From: CBDBND01 sp965262665
GTDB lineage: Bacteria; Pseudomonadota; Alphaproteobacteria; Rhodospirillales; Rhodospirillaceae
NCBI GenBank assembly: GCA_965262665.1
Contig: CBDHFR010000004.1
Location: 2,232,001-2,296,000, forward strand
Length of the DNA: 64,000 nucleotides
Direction of reading: 5' to 3'
Shown here: piece by piece, positions 18,760-27,111 of the stretch
How positions within the stretch are numbered: the first letter of the stretch is position 1
How the letters are laid out: each line of letters starts with the position of its first letter
Made by a program: the position numbers and the translations under genes
Notes under the pieces: model-generated
The model's input: only the letters and a program-made list of their open reading frames with translations
Told to the model about the DNA's origin: nothing
Database searches by the model: none

Positions 18760-19284
18760 TTACTTACCTGCCTCGTCGTTGACTGATTTTTTATCGGTTT
18801 TTGCTTTAGCAGGTTTGTCCTGATTGGCTTTGGAAGCTGTAACTGACCCGCCGGCTTTTTCCACAGCCGAGACTGCCGATTGTGACGCATAATCCAGGGC
18901 AATTGTCACTTTTGCCGACAACTCACCCTTTGCCAAAAGCCGAATACCGTCGCGTGACGCTCGAACCAGACCTGATTCTTCGAGGACGGAGCCATCGATG
19001 GGTTTTGCCGCATCGAGCCGGCCAGAATCAATGGCTCTCTGCAAATCACCAATGTTGACGACAGCGTATTTCTTGAGATTTAGGGGATTAAAGCCTCGCT
19101 TGGGTAAACGTCGGTACAAAGGCATTTGACCACCTTCAAACCCCTTGATTGATACCCCGGATCGAGATTTTTGACCCTTATTGCCTCGACCCGCCGTTGT
19201 CCCTTTGCCTGAGCCTGTGCCACGACCGACACGGGTGCGCACCTTTGATGCGCCAGGCTTATCTCGTAACTGATTCAGTTGCAT
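18760..19284 (-). CDS. rplO: 50S ribosomal protein L15
   Basis: 174 residues. It starts at MQLNQLRDKPGA, which matches the family start; an in-frame upstream start at 19308 adds eight residues without similarity. GRGTGSGKGTTAGRGNKGQKSR and FEGGQMPLYRRLPKRGF are typical. The C-terminus has an extra Lys/Ala-rich tail of about 20 residues (KANQDKPAKAKTDKKS region), likely disordered. It lies 46 bp after rpmD and 5 bp before secY. Confidence 0.96.
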   Translation of the reverse strand: MQLNQLRDKPGASKVRTRVGRGTGSGKGTTAGRGNKGQKSRSGVSIKGFEGGQMPLYRRLPKRGFNPLNLKKYAVVNIGDLQRAIDSGRLDAAKPIDGSVLEESGLVRASRDGIRLLAKGELSAKVTIALDYASQSAVSAVEKAGGSVTASKANQDKPAKAKTDKKSVNDEAGK

Positions 19285-19330
19285 AACTGACCTTTCCGGT
19301 GCCGCCAATCAACACCTTTAACTCATGCTG

Positions 19331-19534
19331 CTATTCGGCCGCCTCAACGCGCACCAAATGCTTAACTTTGTTGACCATACCACGCACCGACGGAGTGTCT
19401 TCCAGAGTGCGTGTGCGATTCATTTTGTTGAGCCCGAGACCTTTTAACGTCTCGCGCTGCGACCGATGACGGCCAATGGGGCTACCAGTTTGCATCACCG
19501 TCATTGTCTCAGTTGGCTTTTTCTTTGCCGCCAT
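19331..19534 (-). CDS. rpmD: 50S ribosomal protein L30
   Basis: 67 residues. The short L30 core (VMQTGSPIGRHRSQRETLKGLGLNKMN and VRGMVNKVKHLVRV) is complete. AGGAGG seven bases before the ATG at 19534 supports this start, which gives a basic N-terminal extension of about ten residues. It is encoded 2 bp after rpsE. Confidence 0.96.
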   Translation of the reverse strand: MAAKKKPTETMTVMQTGSPIGRHRSQRETLKGLGLNKMNRTRTLEDTPSVRGMVNKVKHLVRVEAAE

Positions 19535-19536
19535 GA

Positions 19537-20094
19537 TCAGGCCTCCTTGGCTATCTGGTTTTCACGGCGACCAACGATATCCGTCACCTTCTTGCCCCGC
19601 TTACTGGCAATCATGCGCGGTGACCGTAGAGATTTCAGGGCCACAAAGCTGGCTTTGACCATATTGTAGGGATTGTTGGATCCCATGCTCTTGGCCACCA
19701 CATCCTGCACACCCATCGTTTCAAACACGGCACGCATAGGTCCACCGGCGATGATCCCGGTTCCTGGGGGAGCCGCCCGCAGCACGACACGGCCTGCGCC
19801 GAATTTACCAATCACATCATGGTGTAAGGTTCGTCCTTCTCTCAGAGGAATGCGAACCAACGTTCGCTTCGCTTGTTCGGTAGCTTTGCGAATAGCTTCT
19901 GGAACTTCGCGTGCTTTTCCTGAACCAAAACCGACCCGGCCCTTGGTATCACCGACCACAACCAAAGCGGCAAATGCAAAGCGGCGCCCGCCTTTGACCA
20001 CCTTAGCGACACGGTTGATGTGAACGAGCTTATCTACGAGATCGTCTTCTTTATCCCGGTCTCGTCTAGCCGTGTTTCCTGATGAGCGTGCCAT
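19537..20094 (-). CDS. rpsE: 30S ribosomal protein S5
   Basis: 185 residues. S5 helps decoding accuracy; mutations in it give spectinomycin resistance or ribosome ambiguity. LVDKLVHINRVAKVVKGGRR, FGAGRVVLRAAPPGTGIIAG and NNPYNMVKASFVAL are characteristic. GGAAGG precedes the ATG. The spectinomycin-binding loop (VVKGGRRFAFAALVVVGD) looks wild type. Confidence 0.97.
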   Translation of the reverse strand: MARSSGNTARRDRDKEDDLVDKLVHINRVAKVVKGGRRFAFAALVVVGDTKGRVGFGSGKAREVPEAIRKATEQAKRTLVRIPLREGRTLHHDVIGKFGAGRVVLRAAPPGTGIIAGGPMRAVFETMGVQDVVAKSMGSNNPYNMVKASFVALKSLRSPRMIASKRGKKVTDIVGRRENQIAKEA

Positions 20095-20120
20095 ATTTTC
20101 TATCCTTCCTTGGGTGGCCG

Positions 20121-20483
20121 TCAGAACGACAGCCCGCCCTCCCGCGCTGCATCGGCCAATGCTTTAACGCGGCCGTGATATTTGTATCCTCCGCGGTCAA
20201 AAACCACGTCCTTCACGCCGGCACCCTTTGCCCGTTCGGCAATCAACTTGCCTACCGCCGATGCGGCTTCAATGTTGTTGCCTTTTTCTGACGCCTTCTT
20301 GATGTCCGCATCCAACGACGATGCAGCAACAAGAGTGCGGCCTTCAGTATCATTGATAACCTGCGCGTAAATGTGTCTGCCAGACCGGAAAACGGACAGG
20401 CGGAACCGCTCATCCGTCGCCTTACGGAGCTTGAACCGGGTTCTGTTCTTACGCCGGTTGAATAATTTGAGCGCGGATTTCAT
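20121..20483 (-). CDS. rplR: 50S ribosomal protein L18
   Basis: 120 residues; a 5S-rRNA-binding protein. RLSVFRSGRHIYAQVINDTEG and the ending FDRGGYKYHGRVKALADAAREGG are diagnostic. It lies 11 bp after rplF and 26 bp before rpsE in the spc operon. The length is standard and nothing unusual is seen. Confidence 0.97.
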   Translation of the reverse strand: MKSALKLFNRRKNRTRFKLRKATDERFRLSVFRSGRHIYAQVINDTEGRTLVAASSLDADIKKASEKGNNIEAASAVGKLIAERAKGAGVKDVVFDRGGYKYHGRVKALADAAREGGLSF

Positions 20484-20494
20484 CGATCCATTCC

Positions 20495-21028
20495 TTACTT
20501 CTTCTTACCTTCCTTACGGAGGATATATTCACCCACGTAACGCACACCTTTACCTTTGTATGGTTCCGGCGGACGGAAGGAGCGAATTTCTGATGCCACC
20601 TGTCCAACTTTCTGCTTATCTGAGCCGCTGACTTCAATTTGCGTTGGTTGGGGTGTCTTAACCTCAATCCCTGCTGGAATCGGATAGTTGACGTCGTGAG
20701 AAAAGCCAAGGGACAGCATCAATGTTTTGCCTTGGGCTTGGGCTTTGTAGCCAACACCCTGGATCTCAAGTGATTTGTTAAAGCCTTCACTGACGCCAAT
20801 GACCATGTTTTCGATAAGGGAACGCGTCGTCCCCCACAGGGACTGGGCTTTCTTCGTCTCACCGCGCGGTTTAACGATAACTTCATTGTCAGCAACAACT
20901 GCTTCCACATCCTGCGACATGAGATGACTGAGTTCGCCCCGTTTTCCCTTAACGGTTAATGTATTGCCGTCCTGAGTTAACGTAACGCCGTCAGGTATCG
21001 CGACCGGGTTTTTTCCAACACGTGACAT
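20495..21028 (-). CDS. rplF: 50S ribosomal protein L6
   Basis: 177 residues with two repeated L6 folds. It starts MSRVGKNPVAIPDGV and ends with the typical RSFRPPEPYKGKGVRYVGEY. The ATG at 21028 is preceded by GGAGA; an in-frame GTG two codons upstream is less likely. It contacts 23S rRNA near the factor-binding site. It follows rpsH by 12 bp. Confidence 0.97.
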   Translation of the reverse strand: MSRVGKNPVAIPDGVTLTQDGNTLTVKGKRGELSHLMSQDVEAVVADNEVIVKPRGETKKAQSLWGTTRSLIENMVIGVSEGFNKSLEIQGVGYKAQAQGKTLMLSLGFSHDVNYPIPAGIEVKTPQPTQIEVSGSDKQKVGQVASEIRSFRPPEPYKGKGVRYVGEYILRKEGKKK

Positions 21029-21040
21029 TTGCACGTCTCC

Positions 21041-21439
21041 TTAGAATACCTGGCAGAGCACTTCGCCACCCACATTGGCGGCCCGTGCTTCTTGATCAGA
21101 CATAACGCCGCGTGGTGTGGACAGGATGGAAATACCCAGACCGTTGTAGACCCGGGGTAAATCCTTAATTTTCGAATAGATCCTGCGGCCCGGCTTCGAT
21201 ACACGCGTAATCCGGCTTATGACCGGCTCACCTTCATTGTATTTGAGGTCGATGCGCAGTTCGTCAACACCCGGCCGTAAGTTGTAACGCTCAAAACCAC
21301 GTATATACCCCTCGCGCTCCAAGACGCTGAGAACGTTTTCGCGAAGTTTAGAGGCTGGGGCCGTCACGTTACCCTTACGGGCTCGCTGGCCATTACGGAT
21401 ACGGGTGAGTGTATCACCGATCGGATCGGAAAATGCCAC
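21041..21439 (-). CDS. rpsH: 30S ribosomal protein S8
   Basis: 132 residues. S8 binds 16S rRNA helix 21 and, in Escherichia coli, represses the spc operon. FSDPIGDTLTRIRNGQRA and the C-terminal ISILSTPRGVMSDQEARAANVGGE are typical. In E. coli S8 binds the mRNA near the L5 start; I could not see a convincing copy of that site here. Confidence 0.97.
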   Translation of the reverse strand: MAFSDPIGDTLTRIRNGQRARKGNVTAPASKLRENVLSVLEREGYIRGFERYNLRPGVDELRIDLKYNEGEPVISRITRVSKPGRRIYSKIKDLPRVYNGLGISILSTPRGVMSDQEARAANVGGEVLCQVF

Positions 21440-21451
21440 AGTCCTGCCTCC

Positions 21452-21757
21452 TTACCAGCTCGACTTAACCATGCCGGGAATCTGACCTTTCGAAGCCAGT
21501 TCTCGCAACATGACTCGGCCAAGCTTGAATTTTCTATAGACAGCACGGGGCCGTCCGGTGACTTCACAGCGGTTGCGCACACGCACTTTCGAGGCGTTGC
21601 GCGGTAAAGTGGCCAGTTTCAAAACCGCTTCAAACCGTTCTTCCGGTGACGTTGTCCGATCCATAACCTGAGCCTTCAACTGGGCTCGGCGATCTGCATT
21701 TTTGGCCGTCATGCGGCGGCGTTTTTTATTGCGTTCTACAGAACTTTTCTTTGCCAT
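21452..21757 (-). CDS. rpsN: 30S ribosomal protein S14 (zinc-independent type)
   Basis: 101 residues, the long C-minus form without the CXXC zinc ligands; only one Cys (RNRCEVTGRPR) is seen. The ending RVMLRELASKGQIPGMVKSSW is diagnostic. It is encoded between rplE (18 bp) and rpsH (12 bp). The C-minus form needs no zinc. Confidence 0.97.
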   Translation of the reverse strand: MAKKSSVERNKKRRRMTAKNADRRAQLKAQVMDRTTSPEERFEAVLKLATLPRNASKVRVRNRCEVTGRPRAVYRKFKLGRVMLRELASKGQIPGMVKSSW

Positions 21758-21775
21758 ACGAGCGTGCTCCCGGCG

Positions 21776-22327
21776 TTACGATGGTTTGCCAAACGGTAAA
21801 TCAAATCCTTCAAGAAGCGCTTTTGCCTCCTCGTCAGTCTTTGCCGAAGTGCAAATGGTGATATTCATGCCCCGGATCTTGTCCACCTTGTCGTAGTCGA
21901 TTTCGGGGAACACGATCTGTTCTTTGAGGCCCATGTTGTAGTTGCCGTTGCCGTCAAAGCTCTTGTCCGAAAGGCCGCGGAAATCGCGCACCCGCGGCAG
22001 AGCAATGGTGACAAGGCGGTCAAGAAATTCATACATGCGCGCCCGGCGCAATGTGACGGTCGTGCCAACCATCATGCCTTCACGCAACTTGAAGACGGCA
22101 ACAGATTGCTTCGCCTTAGTGATGATCGGTTTCTGGCCGGAAATGCTGGTCAGATCTGACACTGCACCTTCCATCTTTTTCTTGTCCTGAGACGCTTCAC
22201 CGACACCCATGTTGACGACGATCTTTTCGATTTTGGGCACTTCCATTGGGTTCTTATAGAAAAATGCCTCCCGAAGAGCCAGCCGGACGACGACGTTGTA
22301 GTGCTCTCTTAAACGCGGTTCAGTCAT
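21776..22327 (-). CDS. rplE: 50S ribosomal protein L5
   Basis: 183 residues; binds 5S rRNA and contacts the P-site tRNA. I start at MTEPRLREHYN because GAGG lies 7 nt upstream of this ATG; an in-frame TTG four codons before it overlaps rplX. IEKIVVNMGVGEASQDKKK and GLKEQIVFPEIDYDKVDKI are typical. Confidence 0.96.
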   Translation of the reverse strand: MTEPRLREHYNVVVRLALREAFFYKNPMEVPKIEKIVVNMGVGEASQDKKKMEGAVSDLTSISGQKPIITKAKQSVAVFKLREGMMVGTTVTLRRARMYEFLDRLVTIALPRVRDFRGLSDKSFDGNGNYNMGLKEQIVFPEIDYDKVDKIRGMNITICTSAKTDEEAKALLEGFDLPFGKPS

Positions 22328-22335
22328 GGCTATCC

Positions 22336-22650
22336 TCAATCGATCACTTCGCCGGAGCGCTTGGCGAACCGGACTTTTGTGCCGTCATCGAGCGTGCGGA
22401 ACCCAACCCGTGTCGCCACATTGTCTTTGGGGTCGACGATGGCCAGGTTCGAATGGTGGATCGGCGCCTCTTTCTCGACGATGCCACCGGCTGACGCCGT
22501 TGACGGCCGGGTATGGCGGCGTACCAGATTGACACCTTGCACGATGACGTTACCGTTTTCGGGAATGGCCTTGACGATATCACCAGTTTTCCCCTTGTCG
22601 CGGCCGGTGATCACAATGACCTTGTCTCCCTTTTTGAATTTGTTCGCCAT
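22336..22650 (-). CDS. rplX: 50S ribosomal protein L24
   Basis: 104 residues with an N-terminal KOW motif (KFKKGDKVIVITGRDKGKTG); an early assembly initiator of the 50S subunit. The ATG shares its last base with the first base of the rplN stop (minus-strand TGATG), so the two are translationally coupled. A GTG one codon upstream is also possible. GGIVEKEAPIHHSNLAIVD is the second family landmark. Confidence 0.96.
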   Translation of the reverse strand: MANKFKKGDKVIVITGRDKGKTGDIVKAIPENGNVIVQGVNLVRRHTRPSTASAGGIVEKEAPIHHSNLAIVDPKDNVATRVGFRTLDDGTKVRFAKRSGEVID

Positions 22651-23018
22651 CACAGCACCTCCGGTGCCAGAGACACGATTTTCATGAACGATTTGCCGCG
22701 CAATTCACGGGTCACCGGTCCAAAAATACGGGTTCCGATCGGCTCGCCCGTCTTGCTGATCAACACGGCGGCATTGCGATCAAAGCGAATGGCCGTACCG
22801 TCCTGTCGGCGCACTTCCTTGGCCGTACGCACAATCACAGCCCGGTGAATATCGCCTTTTTTGACTCGGCCGCGCGGAATGGCTTCCTTGACCGAAACAA
22901 CGATCACGTCACCGATACTTGCCGTCCGGCGTTTTGAACCGCCGAGAACCTTGATGCATTGAACGCGCCGCGCTCCTGAGTTATCGGCGACATCCAGATT
23001 TGTCTGCATCTGAATCAT
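22650..23018 (-). CDS. rplN: 50S ribosomal protein L14
   Basis: 122 residues, exactly the family length. MIQMQTNLDVADNSGARRV at the start and IVSLAPEVL at the end are diagnostic. L14 forms inter-subunit bridges with 16S rRNA and is the docking site of the silencing factor RsfS. It lies 34 bp after rpsQ and overlaps rplX by one base. Confidence 0.98.
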   Translation of the reverse strand: MIQMQTNLDVADNSGARRVQCIKVLGGSKRRTASIGDVIVVSVKEAIPRGRVKKGDIHRAVIVRTAKEVRRQDGTAIRFDRNAAVLISKTGEPIGTRIFGPVTRELRGKSFMKIVSLAPEVL

Positions 23019-23052
23019 GGCTATACGTCCTTAAACCTACCTTAGTCTGTGG

Positions 23053-23292
23053 CTACTCGGTTGAGTCGGCCACAACTTCCCAAGACTTGTTCTTTGAGAT
23101 CGGCGCACATTCACGAATGCGAACGGTGTCACCGATCTTGCATGCATTGGCAGCATCGTGAGCCGAATACTTTTTCGACCGCTTGATGAATTTTTGATAC
23201 AGCGGGTGGCGCACACGACGTTCGACCTTGACCACGATGGTCTTGTCTTGCTTATCGCTGACGACAACTCCCTGCAGAATTCGTTTTGGCAT
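23053..23292 (-). CDS. rpsQ: 30S ribosomal protein S17
   Basis: 79 residues, an OB-fold protein that binds 16S rRNA early in assembly. MPKRILQGVVVSDKQDKTIV and HPLYQKFIKRSKKYSAHD are typical. It sits 10 bp after rpmC within the S10 operon, and its length is standard. Confidence 0.97.
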   Translation of the reverse strand: MPKRILQGVVVSDKQDKTIVVKVERRVRHPLYQKFIKRSKKYSAHDAANACKIGDTVRIRECAPISKNKSWEVVADSTE

Positions 23293-23302
23293 CGTTGACT
23301 CC

Positions 23303-23521
23303 TTACGCCTGCGCAGCTGCGTTTATCGCAGCACCGCGGCGCTGATGCATGATGGTTTTGATTTGCGCGATCTCGCGACGAACACGTTGAAATTCCGCCG
23401 TATTCTCGAGCTGGCCTGAAGCGCGCTGAAAACGCAGGTTGAACTGTTCCTTTTTAAGGTCGATCAACCGGCCCGATAGTTCGTCATCGGTCTTTGTGCA
23501 CAAGTCTTCTGCTTTTGCCAT
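23303..23521 (-). CDS. rpmC: 50S ribosomal protein L29
   Basis: 72 residues. The real start is the ATG at 23521 (MAKAEDLCTKTDDEL), 4 bp after rplP; the frame extends upstream only because it runs antiphase through rplP. LKKEQFNLRFQRASGQLENT is the L29 signature. L29 lies at the tunnel exit beside L23, where signal recognition particle and trigger factor dock. Confidence 0.96.
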   Translation of the reverse strand: MAKAEDLCTKTDDELSGRLIDLKKEQFNLRFQRASGQLENTAEFQRVRREIAQIKTIMHQRRGAAINAAAQA

Positions 23522-23525
23522 TGCC

Positions 23526-23945
23526 TTAGCCCTCCGCTCCGATGCGGGCCACAAACTTGGTTTTGATCGGCAGCTTGGCCGCCGCCAAAGCAAACGCTTC
23601 CTGTGCGACGGTCTCCGAAACGCCGTCAACCTCGAACATGATCCGGCCTGGCTTGACACGGCAGGCCCAATATTCAGGTGTACCTTTGCCCTTACCCTGC
23701 CGTACTTCAGCTGGTTTCTTTGACACCGGCACGTCGGGGAACAACCGGATCCACACCCGGCCTTGCCGTTTCATGTGACGGGTCATGGCCCGGCGTGCAG
23801 CTTCGATTTGCCGTGCCGTCACCCGTTGCGGCTGCATCGCTTTGAGTCCATAAGACCCAAAATTCAGTTGTGCGCCAGCCTGGGCCACGCCATGGATGCG
23901 TCCCTTATGGGCCTTTCTGAACTTCGTACGTTTCGGACTTAACAT
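23526..23945 (-). CDS. rplP: 50S ribosomal protein L16
   Basis: 139 residues. L16 shapes the A-site tRNA elbow region. LSPKRTKFRKAHKGRIHGVA at the start, RGRVWIRLFPD-like strands and the loop around KGTPEYWACRVKPGRIMFEV are typical. In Escherichia coli an Arg in this protein (Arg81) is hydroxylated by RoxA; I did not try to place that residue here. It lies 36 bp after rpsC. Confidence 0.97.
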   Translation of the reverse strand: MLSPKRTKFRKAHKGRIHGVAQAGAQLNFGSYGLKAMQPQRVTARQIEAARRAMTRHMKRQGRVWIRLFPDVPVSKKPAEVRQGKGKGTPEYWACRVKPGRIMFEVDGVSETVAQEAFALAAAKLPIKTKFVARIGAEG

Positions 23946-23981
23946 CCCAAATCTTCCTTAATCTTCTTCGCGACTGCGCAA

Positions 23982-24662
23982 TTACGTGCGCGCCGCTTGA
24001 TCCTGTGACCGGCGGTCCTGGGCCATCGGGTCGTGCTCCATAATGTCGCCTTTGTAGACCCACACTTTGACGCCACAGATGCCATAGGTGGTCTTGGCGG
24101 TGCCTACGCCATAGTCGATATCGGCCCGTAAGGTGTGCAAGGGCACACGGCCTTCGCGGTACCATTCAGTTCGCGCGATTTCAGCGCCACCGAGGCGACC
24201 GGCACAGTTAATACGAATGCCCTCGGCGCCTAATCGCATGGCCGCTTGCACCGCCCGCTTCATCGCCCGGCGAAACGCCACCCGGCGTTCCAGCTGCTGG
24301 GCAATGTTTTCGGCAACCAGTTGCGCGTCGATTTCAGGCTTGCGGATTTCAATGATGTTGAGGCTGACTTCGTTACCGGTCATCCTTTGCAAATCTTTGC
24401 GCATGTTCTCAATATCTTGGCCCTTTTTGCCGATGACGACGCCTGGCCGCGCGGTATGAATAGTCACACGAGCTTTCTTGGCTGGGCGCTCGATGACAAT
24501 TTTTGACACACCGGCTTGAGACAGCCGGTCCCGCAAATACTTACGGATGCGAATGTCTTCATGCAGTAGGTCTGCGTAGTTATCCTTGCCGGCATACCAG
24601 CGGGAATCCCACGTGCGGTTGATGCCGAGGCGCAGCCCGATCGGATTGACTTTCTGACCCAT
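23982..24662 (-). CDS. rpsC: 30S ribosomal protein S3
   Basis: 226 residues. S3 lines the mRNA entry tunnel and has helicase activity with S4 and S5. GQKVNPIGLRLGINRTWDSR, the KH-domain GVVIGKKGQDIENMR and WYREGRVPLHTLRADIDYG are diagnostic. It overlaps the rplV stop by one base. The C-terminus has a short polar tail. Confidence 0.97.
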   Translation of the reverse strand: MGQKVNPIGLRLGINRTWDSRWYAGKDNYADLLHEDIRIRKYLRDRLSQAGVSKIVIERPAKKARVTIHTARPGVVIGKKGQDIENMRKDLQRMTGNEVSLNIIEIRKPEIDAQLVAENIAQQLERRVAFRRAMKRAVQAAMRLGAEGIRINCAGRLGGAEIARTEWYREGRVPLHTLRADIDYGVGTAKTTYGICGVKVWVYKGDIMEHDPMAQDRRSQDQAART

Positions 24663-25042
24663 TAAACGGCCTCCCCGCGCTCGCGCACGATGATGGTGAG
24701 ATTGCTGAACGGCTTAACGATTCTGCCGACACGACCACGGGCCCGCGGACGCCAGCGTTTCATGGTTAAACTCTTGCCGACAAAGGCTTCAGAGACGATC
24801 AAGCTGTCGACGTCGAGCTGGTGGTTGTTTTCGGCATTGGCGATAGCCGATTCGAGAACACGTTTCACGTCTTTAGACACCCGGCGCGTCGAAAAACTCA
24901 GCTGCGCCAATGCGGCCTCCGCGGATTTGCCGCGAATGGACTGCGCAACCAGGTTGAGCTTCTGCGGGCTCGTCCGGATCGACTTGGAAAAGGCCCGGGC
25001 TTCAGTATCGCTCAGGCGCCGTTCTCTGCTCGGCTTACCCAT
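24662..25042 (-). CDS. rplV: 50S ribosomal protein L22
   Basis: 126 residues. L22 lines the peptide exit tunnel; its beta-hairpin (MKRWRPRARGRVGRIVKPF) is the site of some macrolide-resistance changes and looks wild type. SIRGKSAEAALAQLSFSTRR is the family core. It lies 2 bp after rpsS and overlaps rpsC by one base. Confidence 0.97.
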   Translation of the reverse strand: MGKPSRERRLSDTEARAFSKSIRTSPQKLNLVAQSIRGKSAEAALAQLSFSTRRVSKDVKRVLESAIANAENNHQLDVDSLIVSEAFVGKSLTMKRWRPRARGRVGRIVKPFSNLTIIVRERGEAV

Positions 25043-25044
25043 CC

Positions 25045-25323
25045 CTAATTCCTCTTCGCTCTCTTGTCGGCGGCATGGCCGTAGTAGGTCCGGGTCGGCG
25101 CGAATTCGCCGAACTTGTGTCCAATCATGTTTTCCGTCACCAGCACGGGAATAAATTTGTGCCCGTTGTGCACACCGAAGGTCAGTCCGACAAATTGCGG
25201 AAGAATGGTCGAGCGCCGTGACCAGATCTTGATCACATCGTTACGGCCGGACGCACGGACTGTTTCTGCTTTCTTAAGCAGATAGCCGTCGACGAACGGA
25301 CCTTTCCAGACTGAACGAACCAC
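25045..25323 (-). CDS. rpsS: 30S ribosomal protein S19
   Basis: 92 residues. RSVWKGPFVDGYLLKKAE, TILPQFVGLTFGVHNGHKFI and GHKFGEFAPTRTYYGHAADK are diagnostic. S19 pairs with S13 in the 30S head. It follows rplB by 12 bp. Confidence 0.98.
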   Translation of the reverse strand: MVRSVWKGPFVDGYLLKKAETVRASGRNDVIKIWSRRSTILPQFVGLTFGVHNGHKFIPVLVTENMIGHKFGEFAPTRTYYGHAADKRAKRN

Positions 25324-25335
25324 CTACGCCCTCCG

Positions 25336-26178
25336 TTACTTACGTTTCTTTTTGGCCAAATGCCGGCTACGCATGATCAACCCGTCCGTGCGCTTGTTTG
25401 AGCGGGTCTTCTTACCTTTGGTCGGCTTACCCCAAGGCGTTACCGGATGACGGCCGCCGGAGGACTTACCTTCACCGCCACCGTGCGGGTGATCGACGGG
25501 GTTCATCACCACACCGCGGACCGTCGGGCGCACGCTCATCCACCGCTTGCGTCCGGCCTTGCCGAGTTTTTGATTTTGATTGTCAGGGTTGGACACGGCG
25601 CCGACAGAACACATGCATTCGCTGCGAACCAACCGCAGTTCACCGGATGATAGACGCAGCTGCGCATAGCCGCCGTCCTTCCCGATCAATTGCGCATAAC
25701 ACCCAGCTGACCGGGCGATCTGCGCCCCCTTGCCCGGCTTCATTTCAATATTGTGAATGATGGTGCCCACCGGAACATTCTTCAGCGGCATGGCGTTACC
25801 GGGTTTGATGTCCGCCTGATCAGCGGCAATCACCGTATCGCCCACCTGCAGACGCTGTGGCGCAAGAATGTAGGACAGCTCGCCGTCCTTATATCTAATC
25901 AGGGCAATAAACGCAGTGCGGTTGGGGTCATACTCCAGCCGTTCGACCGTTGCCGGTACGTTTGACTTGGTGCGTTTGAAATCGATCTTGCGGTAGCGGC
26001 GTTTGTGCCCGCCACCGATATGCCGCATCGTCAACCGACCGTGATTGTTACGGCCGCCGGACTTGGTCAACCCTTCGGTCAGCGCCTTGGCCGGCTTGCC
26101 CTTGTAGAGATTGGAGCGGTCCACCAGCACGAGGCCGCGCATGCCGTTGGTGATCGGTTTGTAGGATTTAAGTGCCAT
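25336..26178 (-). CDS. rplB: 50S ribosomal protein L2
   Basis: 280 residues. L2 is needed for subunit joining and peptidyl-transferase-centre assembly. LTMRHIGGGHKRRYRKIDFK, RGVVMNPVDHPHGGGEGKSS (containing the conserved essential His) and the Lys/Arg-rich end are diagnostic. It is encoded 4 bp after rplW. Confidence 0.98.
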   Translation of the reverse strand: MALKSYKPITNGMRGLVLVDRSNLYKGKPAKALTEGLTKSGGRNNHGRLTMRHIGGGHKRRYRKIDFKRTKSNVPATVERLEYDPNRTAFIALIRYKDGELSYILAPQRLQVGDTVIAADQADIKPGNAMPLKNVPVGTIIHNIEMKPGKGAQIARSAGCYAQLIGKDGGYAQLRLSSGELRLVRSECMCSVGAVSNPDNQNQKLGKAGRKRWMSVRPTVRGVVMNPVDHPHGGGEGKSSGGRHPVTPWGKPTKGKKTRSNKRTDGLIMRSRHLAKKKRK

Positions 26179-26182
26179 CGCT

Positions 26183-26491
26183 CTACAGTCCCGTCGTCAC
26201 ATCGATCGATTGGCCTTCAGCCAACGTCACGATTGCTTTTTTAGTGTTGCTCCGCTGACCTAATTGGCCGCGGAAGCGTTTAACTTTGCCTTTGTGGATC
26301 AGCGTGTTGACGCCTTTCACATCGACTTTGAACAGTGTTTCCACCGCTTTTTTAATCTGCGGTTTGGTCGCCCACATGGGCACACGGAACATCACCTGGT
26401 TGAACTCGGAAGCCATGGTCGACTTTTCCGTGATCAGAGGAGCCCGAATCACGTCATACAATATTTCTTCTTCTCGCTTGCCTGCGCTCAT
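26183..26491 (-). CDS. rplW: 50S ribosomal protein L23
   Basis: 102 residues, at the tunnel exit; the docking point for trigger factor and signal recognition particle. IRAPLITEKSTMASEFNQV and FKVDVKGVNTLIHKGKVKRF are typical. The conserved trigger-factor-contact Glu lies in ITEKS. It overlaps the rplD stop by 4 bp. Confidence 0.97.
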   Translation of the reverse strand: MSAGKREEEILYDVIRAPLITEKSTMASEFNQVMFRVPMWATKPQIKKAVETLFKVDVKGVNTLIHKGKVKRFRGQLGQRSNTKKAIVTLAEGQSIDVTTGL

Positions 26492-27108
26492 TTCAAACGC
26501 TCCTCAAGCTTTTCAACGGCAGACTTGGTCAGGACTAGTTTTTCTCGCCGCAGAATGTCGTACACATTGGCGCCTTGCTCAGACATCACATCGATGCCGA
26601 TGAGATTTCTTGCGGCGTCGTAAAATTTATCGTCTGGAGTTGCCCCGTCGATAATCAGGGCAGATTTCCACCCGAGTTTCTTGATCTGCGCGGCCAACGG
26701 TTTGGTTTTGCCGTCCGCCGACTTGGCGTCATCAATGACAATCAAATTTCCGTCCTTGGCCTTGGCGGACAGCGCCGTTTTCAAACCGAGGCGGCGCACC
26801 TTCTTAGGCAATGCATGGGCATGGCTGCGAACGACCGGACCAAATGCCTTGCCGCCGCCGCGTAACTGCCCAGCACGCGTTGATCCCTGCCGGGCGCGTC
26901 CGGTGCCTTTCTGATTGAACGGCTTTTTGGTCGAACCGCTTATTTCGCCGAGTGTTTTGGTTTTGTGATTGCCGGACTGCCGCTTTGCCAATTGCCAGCG
27001 CACAACCCGGTGGAGAATGTCTTCCCGCACCTCAAGACCGAACACAGTATCGGCCAAATTGACCGAGCCCACGCTCTTGCTGTCGAGGTTGATGATGTCG
27101 CACTTCAT
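26488..27108 (-). CDS. rplD: 50S ribosomal protein L4
   Basis: 206 residues. L4 lines the exit tunnel and, in Escherichia coli, represses the S10 operon. The extended loop GSTKKPFNQKGTGRARQGST with RGGGKAFGP is the tunnel loop and looks macrolide-sensitive. It lies 3 bp after rplC. Confidence 0.97.
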   Translation of the reverse strand: MKCDIINLDSKSVGSVNLADTVFGLEVREDILHRVVRWQLAKRQSGNHKTKTLGEISGSTKKPFNQKGTGRARQGSTRAGQLRGGGKAFGPVVRSHAHALPKKVRRLGLKTALSAKAKDGNLIVIDDAKSADGKTKPLAAQIKKLGWKSALIIDGATPDDKFYDAARNLIGIDVMSEQGANVYDILRREKLVLTKSAVEKLEERLK

Positions 27109-27111
27109 AGC